Below are positions 9,717-18,038 of a stretch of DNA of 44,166 nt, in pieces. The translations under genes and the position numbers were made by a program. The number at the start of each line of letters is the position of its first letter. Within the stretch, counting starts at the first letter, position 1. Source of the stretch: Lysobacter prati (lineage in GTDB: Bacteria > Pseudomonadota > Gammaproteobacteria > Xanthomonadales > Xanthomonadaceae); contig NZ_VLNV01000013.1 in the NCBI RefSeq assembly GCF_009765215.1, positions 1 to 44,166 of the forward strand, written 5' to 3'. The notes below the pieces were generated by a model. That model saw only the letters and a list, made by a program, of their open reading frames with translations. It was not told the DNA's origin and made no database searches.

Positions 9717-10268
9717 TCAGGCTTTGCGTGCCTTCAGGTCCAGAGCGACCCGGATCAGGCCGGGTGCGTCCTGCTGGAACTCGCGCTGGAAGCCGAGTGA
9801 CTCGGCCAGCGAAAGCATCGCCTGGTTGTGCTCGAACACGTCCCCGTACACCCGGTCGAGCTTCTTGCCGCGGGCCCATTTCACCAGCCGCGTCATCAGG
9901 TAGCGACCCAGGCCCATGCCGGCGACGTAATGGCTGACCAGGATGGCGAACTCGGCATCCTTCGCGTTCTCGTCGATGGCGATGCGGGCGACCGCGCCGA
10001 CCAGGGCTTCGCCCGGGGGCAGCGGCTCGGCTGCGACCAGTGCGAATTCAGTCTTGGGGTTGATCCGCGTCATGCGGTCCGCCATGTCCGTGGTCAGTTC
10101 CTTCAGCGCATACAGAAAGCGCTGGCGGACCTCTTCGGGCTCTAGCAGGGAGAAGCTCGCGCGGATCGGTTCGGCGTCTTCCGGCCGAATCGGGCGTATG
10201 AGCACTTCGCGCCCGTTGGGAAGGCGCATTCTTTCGTGCCAAGGCGGGAGGCGTTCGCGCGCGGCCAT
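9717..10268 (-). CDS. GNAT family N-acetyltransferase
   Basis: This protein of about 183 residues has the GNAT fold. The acetyl-CoA-binding motif A follows strand 4 as VAGMGLGRYLMTRLVKWA, and a late motif B-like stretch includes FEHNQAMLSLAESLGF. The N-terminal part (LPNGREVLIRPIRPEDAEPI) resembles the acetyltransferase domain of Pat/YfiQ-type protein lysine acetyltransferases, but the NDP-forming CoA-ligase domains are absent. Substrate unknown. ATG 10268 is used; an in-frame GTG at 10286 is an alternative that adds six residues. Neither has a well-spaced ribosome site. It is divergent from the YjbR gene. Confidence 0.85.
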   Translation of the reverse strand: MAARERLPPWHERMRLPNGREVLIRPIRPEDAEPIRASFSLLEPEEVRQRFLYALKELTTDMADRMTRINPKTEFALVAAEPLPPGEALVGAVARIAIDENAKDAEFAILVSHYVAGMGLGRYLMTRLVKWARGKKLDRVYGDVFEHNQAMLSLAESLGFQREFQQDAPGLIRVALDLKARKA

Positions 10269-10378
10269 GGACGGATATTGGCACACTTCCCCGCTGAGGC
10301 GTATTCACAATCTTCACAAGGCGCCCTCGGGCCGGGCCGTTCATCGGGCGCCGCCGGGCGGGAACAGGGAAAGAGGAC

Positions 10379-10729
10379 ATGAACGAAGAGACGTTGCGTA
10401 CCTGGCTGGCGCCGTGGCCGGGCGTGGAGGAGTCGGTGAAGTGGGAGGACGACCTGGTCTTCTCGGTGGCCGGGAAGATGTTCTGCGTGATCTGCCTGCG
10501 CGGGCCGAAGGCGGGGAGCATGAGCTTCAAGGTCGAGGACGAACGGTTCCTGGAGCTGACCGAGCGGCCGGGGTTCATCCCGGCGCCGTACCTGGCCCGG
10601 GCGCACTGGGTGTACATGGAGCAGCCCAAGCGGGTTCCCGCCGATGAACTGCAAGCCCTGGTCCGCCGCAGCTACGAACTGGTCCGCGAGAAACTGCCGA
10701 AGCGAACCCAGCGCGAACTCGCCGACTGA
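10379..10729 (+). CDS. MmcQ/YjbR family protein
   Basis: This 116-residue single-domain protein of the MmcQ/YjbR family has the CyaY-like fold. Family features visible are the N-terminal LRTWLAPWPGVEESVKWEDDLVFSV, the central GKMFCVICLRG strand pair, and the C-terminal region PAPYLARAHWVYME followed by an amphipathic helix. Some members bind DNA, but a general role is not established. An AAAGAGGACATG start with a GAGG ribosome site supports the ATG. The CDF transporter gene follows after 121 bases with its own candidate -10 box (TAGACT near 10790). Confidence 0.9.
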   Translation: MNEETLRTWLAPWPGVEESVKWEDDLVFSVAGKMFCVICLRGPKAGSMSFKVEDERFLELTERPGFIPAPYLARAHWVYMEQPKRVPADELQALVRRSYELVREKLPKRTQRELAD

Positions 10730-10850
10730 TCGTCAGCAGGGGTGCGATTGCCGCGCGTACGGGCCGGACATGCGCCGATGCTAGACTCGCGCGGTTCAGG
10801 TTTCGCACCAACGTTGCGCACTCCAGCGACCCAGACACTAAGGAAGGCAC

Positions 10851-11762
10851 ATGGCAGGTGGTGGTGATTCGACCCGCGCGATTTTTTTCGCGTTGGGCGC
10901 CAATTTCGCGATCGCGGTCGCCAAGGGCGTGGCTGCGTTCTTCACCGGTTCCAGCGCGATGCTGGCCGAGACGGTGCATTCGCTGGCCGACTGCGGCAAC
11001 CAGCTGCTGCTGTTGCTTGGCATGCGCCAGGCGCGCAAGCCGCCTTCGCCGGAATACCCGCTCGGCTACGGCAAGGCGATCTATTTCTGGTCGTTCCTGG
11101 TGGCGGTGATGCTGTTCACGGTCGGCGGCATGTTCTCGCTGTACGAGGGCATCCACAAACTGCAGCACCCCGAGCCGATCAAGCATTGGTACTGGGCGGC
11201 GGGCGTGCTGACGTTCGGCATCATTGCCGAGTCGGTGTCGATGCGCGCGTGCCTGGTCGAGGTCAACAAGGCGCGCGAGAACCGCAGCCTGTGGCAGTGG
11301 TTCCGCGAGAGTCGCCAGGCCGAGCTGGTGGTGATCTTCGGCGAGGACCTGGCGGCGCTGTTCGGCCTGGTGTTCGCGCTGGTCGCGGTGTTGCTGGCGG
11401 CGGTCACCGGCAATCCCCTGTGGGACGCGATCGGTACGGTCGTCATCGGTGCGTTGTTGATCGTGGTCGCGGTGTTCGTCGCGATCGAGGTCAAGGCGAT
11501 GCTGATCGGACAGAGTGTCGATCCGGCGCGGCAGAAGCAGATGCGCGCGTTCCTCGATGCGCGTCCGGAGATCACCCAGGTGATCAGCCTGATCACGCTG
11601 CAGTTGGGCAACGAGGTGCTGGTGTCGGTGCAGGCGCAGATGCGCGAGGAGCACAGCGTCGCCGGCCTGACCGACCAGATCAACACGGTCGAGCGGGCGC
11701 TCAAGCAGAGTTTCCCGGAAGTGCGCTGGAGTTTCTTCGAGCCGGACCGCAAGACGGCCTGA
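10851..11762 (+). CDS. Cation diffusion facilitator family transporter
   Basis: This 303-residue inner-membrane divalent-cation/proton antiporter belongs to the CDF family. Six membrane helices are evident between about residues 10 and 210. The helix-2 metal site appears as AETVHSLADCGNQ with H43 and D47. Helix 5 contains VVIFGEDLAALFG, where acidic E-D replaces the usual HxxxD or DxxxD. A cytoplasmic C-terminal domain of about 90 residues follows. The atypical helix-5 ligands make the metal (Zn, Fe, Mn or Co) uncertain. A strong AAGGAAGG ribosome site supports the ATG. Confidence 0.9.
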   Translation: MAGGGDSTRAIFFALGANFAIAVAKGVAAFFTGSSAMLAETVHSLADCGNQLLLLLGMRQARKPPSPEYPLGYGKAIYFWSFLVAVMLFTVGGMFSLYEGIHKLQHPEPIKHWYWAAGVLTFGIIAESVSMRACLVEVNKARENRSLWQWFRESRQAELVVIFGEDLAALFGLVFALVAVLLAAVTGNPLWDAIGTVVIGALLIVVAVFVAIEVKAMLIGQSVDPARQKQMRAFLDARPEITQVISLITLQLGNEVLVSVQAQMREEHSVAGLTDQINTVERALKQSFPEVRWSFFEPDRKTA

Positions 11763-11767
11763 CGTCA

Positions 11768-11808
11768 CCGTCGTCCCGGCGAAAGCAGGGACCCATCTCG
11801 ACGTTGCC
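11768..11808. repeat. Dispersed stem-loop repeat, copy 1
   Basis: A degenerate copy of the GTCnTCCCGGCGAAnGC-type repeat, also seen near 23470 and 33675, ends with the CGACGTTGC tail of the 33.7-kb copies. It occupies the convergent gap between the CDF gene and rlmJ. Confidence 0.6.
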
Positions 11809-11811
11809 TTC

Positions 11812-12672
11812 CTATTCCGCGCGCACCAGCCACTCCAGCCGGCTCGCCGCCCCCGGCCCTTCGCCGAGCACTTTCGACAGCAACGGAAGCACCCCTGCCA
11901 GCGACTGGTCCAGTTGCCAGGGCGGATTGAGGATCAGCAGGCCGCTGCCGTTCATTCGCAGCGGTGAGTCGTCGGTCCGGACCAGCAGTTCGGCCACGAA
12001 CGACGACTTGGCCGGGATCGCCGCCGCGCGCCGGTAGAACGGCTGCAGGGCACGGCGCAGCTTGATCGGGTACCACAGGGCGAACGTTCCCTGCGGCCAG
12101 CGGCTGATGCCTTCGCGCAGCGCCGCGATGGCGGTGTCGAATTCTTCGAGCTGTGCTTCGTAGGGCGGGTCGATCAGGACCAGGCCGCGGTTGAAGCGGG
12201 TTTCGCCGATGCGTGCCGGCAGCAGTGCTTTCATTGCGGCATAGCCGTCGCGGGCATGCACCGCCACGCGCGGGTCGCGTTCGAACACGGACTTGAGCTG
12301 GCCGGCTTCCTCCGGCTGCAATTCACAGGCGGCGATCCGGTCCTGTTCGCGCAGGGCGTGGGCCAGCAGCCAGGGCGAGCCCGGATAGCTGGCCTGGCCG
12401 TGTTCGTGGCGGCAGGCGCGGATTGCGGCCAGGTAGCGCGCGATGGCCGGGTGCTTGGGCGCCTCGGCGATCAGTCGGCCAATGCCGCCTTCTGCCTCGC
12501 CGGTGCGCTGCGCCGAATTGCTGTCGAGCGCGTAGAGGCCACGGCCGGCGTGGGTATCGAGTGCGAACACCGGCGCCGGCTTGGCGACCAGGGCGTCGCA
12601 GATCGCCAGCAGCGCGATGTGCTTGAGCACGTCGGCATGGTTGCCGGCGTGGAACACGTGACGGTAATTCAT
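11812..12672 (-). CDS. rlmJ: 23S rRNA (adenine2030-N6)-methyltransferase RlmJ
   Basis: RlmJ methylates N6 of A2030 in 23S rRNA. The 286-residue protein begins with the family hallmark MNYRHVFHAGNHADVLKH. The SAM-binding motif follows as LDTHAGRG (about 39-45) and the catalytic amino-methyltransferase motif is DPPY (168-171, LIDPPYE). The start at 12672 is set by this conserved N-terminus; an upstream in-frame start would add nine unrelated residues. It is divergent from creB, with 142 bases between the two starts. Confidence 0.96.
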   Translation of the reverse strand: MNYRHVFHAGNHADVLKHIALLAICDALVAKPAPVFALDTHAGRGLYALDSNSAQRTGEAEGGIGRLIAEAPKHPAIARYLAAIRACRHEHGQASYPGSPWLLAHALREQDRIAACELQPEEAGQLKSVFERDPRVAVHARDGYAAMKALLPARIGETRFNRGLVLIDPPYEAQLEEFDTAIAALREGISRWPQGTFALWYPIKLRRALQPFYRRAAAIPAKSSFVAELLVRTDDSPLRMNGSGLLILNPPWQLDQSLAGVLPLLSKVLGEGPGAASRLEWLVRAE

Positions 12673-12814
12673 GGGGGAGGGGGGAGCGGGGACCCGCACA
12701 ATCTACACGCACCGCTCGTTCCGGGCGCGGCGAGCGGGCTGCTACGCTTGCCCTGACTCGTTCCGCTCTGCAACTTCGGCCCCCCACCCACACTTCGGCG
12801 GCATTGCCTCGCCC

Positions 12815-13516
12815 ATGCACATCCTGCTGGTAGAAGACGAACCCGCCATCGCCGACATCGTCCTGCACGCCCTGCGCGCGGAGGGGTTCGAGGCATCGCA
12901 TTGCCTCACCGGCCGCGACGCGTTGGCGCTGGCGCGTAGCCAGGCCTTCGACCTGGCGGTGCTGGATGTCGGCCTGCCGGACATCGGCGGCTTCGCGCTG
13001 TGCCGCGAACTGCGGCGCGGACGCGACCTGCCGGTGATCTTCCTGACCGCGCACAACGCCGAGGCCGAGCGCATCCTCGGTCTTGAAATCGGTGGCGACG
13101 ATTACGTGACCAAACCGTTCTCGCCGCGCGAGCTAGTGGCACGCGTGCGCGTGGTGTTGCGTCGCCTGCACCACGAGGCGCCGGCAGCGGCCAGCGGTTT
13201 CGCTCACGATGTGGAGGGCAAGCGCATCACCTTCCGCCGCCAGCTGCTCGATCTCACGCGTTACGAGTACGGGCTGCTGGCCGCATTGCTGCAGCGCCCC
13301 GGCGCGGTGTTGTCGCGAGTGCAGTTGATGGACCGGGTCTGGGGCAATGCCCTCGACAGCGGCGATCGCACCGTCGACACCCACATCAAGACGCTGCGGG
13401 CGAAACTGCGCGAGGTCGCGCCCGACCTGGATCCGATCCGCACCCATCGCGGCCTGGGTTATTCGCTCGAGATGGATCCGCGCGAAGCAGATCCTCGTGG
13501 GGCCACGCGCGAATGA
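12815..13516 (+). CDS. creB: Response regulator CreB
   Basis: This 233-residue OmpR/PhoB-type regulator has an N-terminal receiver domain with phospho-acceptor D51 (LAVLDVGLPD), T78 and K100 (YVTKPF). The C-terminal winged-helix DNA-binding domain contains DRTVDTHIKTLRAKLRE as recognition helix. Its stop overlaps the creC start by four bases, and creD follows, so the gene order matches E. coli creBCD. CreB binds direct repeats TTCAC-N6-TTCAC, and exactly such a site precedes creD here. The start at 12815 begins the receiver fold cleanly. Confidence 0.93.
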   Translation: MHILLVEDEPAIADIVLHALRAEGFEASHCLTGRDALALARSQAFDLAVLDVGLPDIGGFALCRELRRGRDLPVIFLTAHNAEAERILGLEIGGDDYVTKPFSPRELVARVRVVLRRLHHEAPAAASGFAHDVEGKRITFRRQLLDLTRYEYGLLAALLQRPGAVLSRVQLMDRVWGNALDSGDRTVDTHIKTLRAKLREVAPDLDPIRTHRGLGYSLEMDPREADPRGATRE

Positions 13517-14940
13517 AGATCGGCCTGCGCATCTTCCTCGGCTATTTCCTGATCGTCGCGTTGGCAGGACTGCTGCTGGCGCAGGTGTTCGTGGCGGAGG
13601 TCAAGCCCGGTGTCCGCCAGGCGATGGAAGACACCCTCGTCGACACCGCCAACGTGCTCGCCGAACTCGCCAGCGACGACTTCATCGCCGGGCGCATCGA
13701 CAACGGCACCTTTGCCCGCCGGGTACGGGCGATGGCGCGACGCGACTACGGCGCCAGGATCTGGGGCTTCGGCAAGCGCTCTTCTCAGTACCGCATCTAT
13801 GTCACCAACGCCCGTGGCATCGTCGTGTTCGACAGCAGTGGCCGCGACGTCGGCGCCGACTACTCGCGCTGGAACGATGTCTATCTGACGCTGCAGGGCA
13901 AGTACGGTGCGAGATCAAGCCGCAGCGAATACTCCGATCCGAATTCGACCGTCATGCATGTTGCCGCGCCGATCCGCGATGGCCAGGGCAAGGTGATCGG
14001 CGTACTCACGGTGGCCAAACCGAACAGTGCGATCGCACCGTTCATCGAGCGCAGCCAGGGCGTCGTGCTGCGCTGGGGTGCAGTGCTGCTGGGCGTGTCG
14101 CTGCTGGTGGGGCTGGTGGCGGCGTGGTGGTTGTCTCGCCAGCTGGGCGAGTTGCGCCGGTATGCCATCGGCGTCACCGCCGGCGAGCGCGTCACATTGC
14201 CGCATGCCGCGGGCGAGTTCGGCGATCTCGGCCAGGCGCTGGAGACCATGCGCGTGCGCCTGGAAGGCAAGCAGTACGTCGAGCAGTACGTGCATACGCT
14301 GACACACGAGATGAAGAGCCCGCTGGCGGCGATCCGCGGCAGTGCCGAACTGCTCGAAGGTCCGCTGGAGGAAGCCGACCGGATCCGCTTCGCGGCCGCC
14401 ATCCGCAGCCAGAGCGACCGGCTGGCACAGATGATCGACAAGATGCTGGCGCTGGCCGCGGTCGAGCATCGCCAGCGCCTGGAGCAACCCGAGCCGGTGG
14501 CGCTGGCGGCGCTGGCCGATGAGGCGATCGCGCAATGCACGACGCGGCTGGCCCGCTCGCAGGTTGCCCTGGACATCGATTTGCCGGCCGACCTGCCGGC
14601 CATCGACGGCGATCCGTTCCTGCTGCGCCAGGCACTGATCAACCTGATCGAGAACGCGGCCGATTTCGCCCCGGCCGGCAGCCGCATCGAACTGCAGCTG
14701 CAACGCGAGGGCGAGCGACAGGTGCTGGAGGTCCGCGACCGCGGTGCCGGCATCCCGGACTACGCCCGCGATCGCGTGTTCGAGCGTTTCTATTCACTGC
14801 CACGACCCGGCAACGGCAGTCGCAGCAGCGGCCTTGGCCTGTGCTTCGTCGCAGAAGTGGCGACCCTGCACGGTGGCGAGGCCAGCCTGCAGAATCGTGA
14901 AGGTGGCGGCGCCGTCGCCCGCCTGTCGCTGCCTGGCTGA
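13513..14940 (+). CDS. creC: Sensor histidine kinase CreC
   Basis: The 475-residue membrane histidine kinase has a first helix at about residues 5-27. A periplasmic sensor domain of about 160 residues follows, then a second helix near 180-205, a HAMP-like linker, the phospho-acceptor helix TLTHEMKSPLAAIRGS, and the ATPase domain with N (LINLIENAADFA), DRGAGIP and GLGLCF boxes. The ATG overlaps the creB stop (ATGA), so translation is coupled. In E. coli CreC responds to growth and metabolic state. In Stenotrophomonas and relatives the system is tied to envelope stress and beta-lactam response; its signal here is not known. Confidence 0.93.
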   Translation: MKIGLRIFLGYFLIVALAGLLLAQVFVAEVKPGVRQAMEDTLVDTANVLAELASDDFIAGRIDNGTFARRVRAMARRDYGARIWGFGKRSSQYRIYVTNARGIVVFDSSGRDVGADYSRWNDVYLTLQGKYGARSSRSEYSDPNSTVMHVAAPIRDGQGKVIGVLTVAKPNSAIAPFIERSQGVVLRWGAVLLGVSLLVGLVAAWWLSRQLGELRRYAIGVTAGERVTLPHAAGEFGDLGQALETMRVRLEGKQYVEQYVHTLTHEMKSPLAAIRGSAELLEGPLEEADRIRFAAAIRSQSDRLAQMIDKMLALAAVEHRQRLEQPEPVALAALADEAIAQCTTRLARSQVALDIDLPADLPAIDGDPFLLRQALINLIENAADFAPAGSRIELQLQREGERQVLEVRDRGAGIPDYARDRVFERFYSLPRPGNGSRSSGLGLCFVAEVATLHGGEASLQNREGGGAVARLSLPG

Positions 14941-14950
14941 GCGCGCGGAC

Positions 14951-14966
14951 TTCACCCTCGCTTCAC
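14951..14966 (+). promoter_or_regulatory. CreB-binding site (cre tag) upstream of creD
   Basis: The sequence TTCAC, six bases, TTCAC matches the E. coli cre tag exactly. It lies 66 bases before the creD start and 11 bases after the creC stop. A small hairpin (14968-14986) follows directly. This suggests creD has its own CreB-controlled promoter inside the operon. Confidence 0.75.
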
Positions 14967-15031
14967 CGTGGCGCCATCGTCGCCACGCGTTCGCCGTCGA
15001 TCCTGTCGTCATTACCCGACAGGAGTTGCAC

Positions 15032-16405
15032 ATGCGCCTTGCCTTCAAGATCGTCATGGTCGTCGCGATGACCATCGCGATCCTGGTTCCGCTGCTGATG
15101 ATCCGCGGCGTGATCGATGACCGGCAGAACTACCGCGCCCAGGCGGTCGCCGATATCGCCCGCAGTTACGCCGGCGCGCAGTCGTTCGCCGGGCCGGTGC
15201 TGGTGGTGCCCTATACCGAGACCGTCGAGGTCGAGGAAACCGACAAGTACAACATCGCGCACAAGGTGCAGCGCGAAGTGACCCACCATTGGACCTTCTT
15301 CCCGACCATGCTCGACGTGCGCGGACCGATGAATCCGAGCACACGCAAGCGCGGCCTGCACGAAGTGCGGGTGTACGAGTGGCACGGCAAGGCCAGGGCG
15401 CGCTTCGAGGCGCTGATCCCGGCGCCAGAGTCGGTCCCGCGAAAGATCGGCAAGCCGTGGTTGAGCTATGGCATCGCCGACGTGCGCGGCCTGCGCGCAT
15501 CGCCGCAGCTGCGCATCAACGGCCGCACCCTGGCGGTGGAGGAAGGCCTGGGCAGTCGCAGCGGTTCGGGCTTGCATGTGCGCCTGGCCGAGCCGCAGGC
15601 CGGGGAGGTGCTCAAACTCGACACCGAGCTGGAGCTGGTGCTCGGCGGCACCGAATCGCTGGCGCTGGTGCCGCTGGGCAAGAGCAACACCTTCGCCCTG
15701 CAGTCGAGCTGGCAGCACCCCAGTTTCGGCGGCAGCTCGCCGCGGCACGAGCTCGATGCGTCCGGCTTCAAGGCCGACTGGGAGATCGCCTCGGTCGCGA
15801 CCAATGCCCAGCGCGAGTTCCTGCAGGGCCAGATCCTTCCGGACCTCAGCAGCGGCATCGCCGGCATGGACGGCATCGACGCGGTTGGCGTGTCGCTGAT
15901 CGACCCGGTCGACATCTACACCCAGGCCGACCGCGCCACCAAGTACGGCCTGCTGTTCGTGCTGCTGACCTTTGTCGGCTTCTTCATCTTCGAGCTGATC
16001 AAGCAGCTGCCGATCCACCCGATCCAGTACGGCCTGGTCGGCCTGGCCCTGGCGATCTTCTTCCTGCTGCTGGTCAGTCTCAGCGAGCACATCGACTTCG
16101 CCATCGCCTACCTGATCGCCAGCATCGCCTGCATCGGCCTGATCGGTTTCTACCTGGTCGCGGTGCTGCGCAGCGTCGGCCGTGGACTGGGTTTCGCCGC
16201 CATGCTGGCCACGCTCTATGCTGCGCTGTATGGCTTGCTGGTGTCGGAGGACAACGCCCTGGTACTCGGCGCCGGGCTGCTGTTCCTGGTCCTGGCCGCG
16301 ATCATGGTGGTCACCCGCCGGGTGGACTGGTATCAATTGGCCGGATCGCGACCGGCGCCGCGTGATCTCGCCCGAGATGCAGCCGGTCGTCATGAACCTG
16401 CCTGA
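15032..16405 (+). CDS. creD: Inner membrane protein CreD
   Basis: CreD is a 457-residue inner-membrane protein, the main output of the CreBC system. An N-terminal membrane helix (residues about 5-25) leads into a large periplasmic domain (about 30-300) with the conserved stretches FAGPVLVVPYTE and FGGSSPRHE. A cluster of five or so helices completes the C-terminus (about 305-440). CreD is linked to colicin tolerance in E. coli and to envelope homeostasis elsewhere; its biochemical activity is unknown. The ATG at 15032 has an ACAGGAG ribosome site. The cre tag at 14951 implies CreB control. Confidence 0.93.
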   Translation: MRLAFKIVMVVAMTIAILVPLLMIRGVIDDRQNYRAQAVADIARSYAGAQSFAGPVLVVPYTETVEVEETDKYNIAHKVQREVTHHWTFFPTMLDVRGPMNPSTRKRGLHEVRVYEWHGKARARFEALIPAPESVPRKIGKPWLSYGIADVRGLRASPQLRINGRTLAVEEGLGSRSGSGLHVRLAEPQAGEVLKLDTELELVLGGTESLALVPLGKSNTFALQSSWQHPSFGGSSPRHELDASGFKADWEIASVATNAQREFLQGQILPDLSSGIAGMDGIDAVGVSLIDPVDIYTQADRATKYGLLFVLLTFVGFFIFELIKQLPIHPIQYGLVGLALAIFFLLLVSLSEHIDFAIAYLIASIACIGLIGFYLVAVLRSVGRGLGFAAMLATLYAALYGLLVSEDNALVLGAGLLFLVLAAIMVVTRRVDWYQLAGSRPAPRDLARDAAGRHEPA

Positions 16406-16469
16406 CCGCACCGCCAGAACGTCCCGCCGATCCGACCCATCCACCTCCAACCGCGACAGGGAACCCAAG

Positions 16470-17105
16470 ATGTACGTGATGGATGCCAAAGCCCCTGAAA
16501 CGTCTTCGACCCTCGATGTGCGCTGCTACAGCGGCGCAGCGATCTCGCCCTGGCTGGACGACCTGGCCCGCCTGCGCATCGCCGTGTTCCGCGACTGGCC
16601 GTATCTCTACGACGGCGATGCCGACTACGAAGCGCAGTACCTGCAGACCTACCTGCAGTCGCCGCGCAGCATCGTGGTGCTGGCATTCGACGGTGAGCAG
16701 GTGGTTGGCGCCTCGACCGGCATGCCGCTGGCGGCCGAGTCCAGGACCTTCCTGGACGCGTTCGACGGTGTCTCGATCGATCCGCAGGAGGTGTTCTATT
16801 GCGGTGAATCGGTGCTGCTGCCGCAGTATCGCGGACGCGGCATCGGCCATCGCTTCTTCGAGGAGCGCGAGGCCCATGCACGCAGCTACGGAGACTATGC
16901 GTGGACCGCGTTCTGCGCGGTCGACCGCGAGCCCGGGCATCCGCGTCGCCCGGCCTTCCACCGCGGCAACGAGGCCTTCTGGAGCAAGCGCGGCTATCGG
17001 CCGCGCCCGGAACTGCAGGCGCACCTGACCTGGCGCGAGGTCGGTGGCGCTGTCGCCGACCACTCGCTGACGTTCTGGCTGCGATCGCTGGAGCGGACAC
17101 GATGA
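16470..17105 (+). CDS. GNAT family N-acetyltransferase paired with a nitrilase-fold hydrolase
   Basis: This 211-residue GNAT protein carries acetyl-CoA motif A as LLPQYRGRGIGHRFFEER (around 119-126). The strand before it (VFYCGESVLL) and the late HRGNEAFWSKRGYRP region also fit the fold. Its stop overlaps the start of the nitrilase-family gene by four bases, so the two are translationally coupled. Related bacteria encode these domains as one bifunctional GNAT/carbon-nitrogen-hydrolase polypeptide, which suggests the products act together. The ATG at 16470 follows AGGGAAC; the ATG three codons later is an alternative. The substrate is unknown. Confidence 0.88.
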   Translation: MYVMDAKAPETSSTLDVRCYSGAAISPWLDDLARLRIAVFRDWPYLYDGDADYEAQYLQTYLQSPRSIVVLAFDGEQVVGASTGMPLAAESRTFLDAFDGVSIDPQEVFYCGESVLLPQYRGRGIGHRFFEEREAHARSYGDYAWTAFCAVDREPGHPRRPAFHRGNEAFWSKRGYRPRPELQAHLTWREVGGAVADHSLTFWLRSLERTR

Positions 17106-18022
17106 GCGAGGGCGTGCTCCAGAAAGGTGTGCTCAAAGTGGCCGTGGCCAAGTACAGCGTCGGTGCGCCGGGCGACTTCGCCGCCTTCGCCGGCAAGCAG
17201 GCGCGCTGGCTGGACGAAGCACGCCAGCAGGGCGCGCAGATGGCGGTGCTGCCCGAATACCTGGCGCTGGAACTGGGTGCGATGTTCGACGAGGCCACGC
17301 GTGGCGACCTGCACGCATCGCTGGCGGCGTTGCAGGCCTGGCACCGGCCGTGGCTGGAGCTGTTCTCGCGCCTGGCGCGGGAACGGCACATGCACGTGGT
17401 GGCCGGCACGTTCCTGCTCGACCTGGGCCGCGGCCGTTACCGCAATCGCAGCTATACCTTCGCGCCCGATGGCAGCCACGTCTGGCAGGACAAGCTGCGA
17501 TTGACCGGGTTCGAGAAATCGGCCGGCGTGATCGAATCGGGTGACGAGCTGAAGGTGTTCGAGACCGGGCCTGTGCGCAGTGCCGTCTCCGTCTGCTACG
17601 ACAGCGAGTTCCCGTTGCCCGTGCGCGCCCAGTGCGAAGCAGGCGCGCGCCTGCTGGTCGTGCCCAGCTGCACCGACACGCAGGCCGGTGCGACGCGCGT
17701 GCGCGTGGGTTGCCTGGCGCGCGCGCTGGAGAACCGCTGCTTCGTCGCCCAGTCGGTGACGGCCGGTGATGCGCCGTGGAGCCCGGCGCTCGACACCAAC
17801 ACCGGCGAGGCGGCGTTGATCGCGCCGATGGACGTCGGCTTGCCGCACGACGGCATGATCGTGCAGACCCGCGGTGACCAGCACTGGGCGGTCGCCACGC
17901 TCGACTTCGGCGCGCTCGAGGCCAGCCGCGCACAGGCCCAAGTGGCCAACGACCGCGACTGGGCCAGCCAGTACTTTCCCAGCGTCGCCCGGGCCAAGGT
18001 GGTCCGCGCCGTAGCGGCGTGA
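17102..18022 (+). CDS. Carbon-nitrogen hydrolase (nitrilase superfamily)
   Basis: The 306-residue protein has the nitrilase-superfamily catalytic triad: E52 (VLPEYLALE), K131 (WQDKLRLTGFE) and C165 (AVSVCYDSEFP). Members hydrolyse amides, nitriles or carbamoyl groups, and most are amidases. A second glutamate typical of the family lies around FEKS (E138). It overlaps the upstream GNAT gene by ATGA and is the last gene of its operon; the next genes are convergent. A joint role in acylation and deacylation of an amino compound is plausible but unproven. Confidence 0.92.
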   Translation: MSEGVLQKGVLKVAVAKYSVGAPGDFAAFAGKQARWLDEARQQGAQMAVLPEYLALELGAMFDEATRGDLHASLAALQAWHRPWLELFSRLARERHMHVVAGTFLLDLGRGRYRNRSYTFAPDGSHVWQDKLRLTGFEKSAGVIESGDELKVFETGPVRSAVSVCYDSEFPLPVRAQCEAGARLLVVPSCTDTQAGATRVRVGCLARALENRCFVAQSVTAGDAPWSPALDTNTGEAALIAPMDVGLPHDGMIVQTRGDQHWAVATLDFGALEASRAQAQVANDRDWASQYFPSVARAKVVRAVAA

Positions 18023-18038
18023 CCGCAGGCGTGGCCTC

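Noticed and set aside
10304-10317. TTCAC-N4-TTCAC between the GNAT and YjbR genes as a second cre tag
   Set aside because: The spacing is four, not six, so CreB binding is unlikely by the known rule. Only the 14951 site matches.
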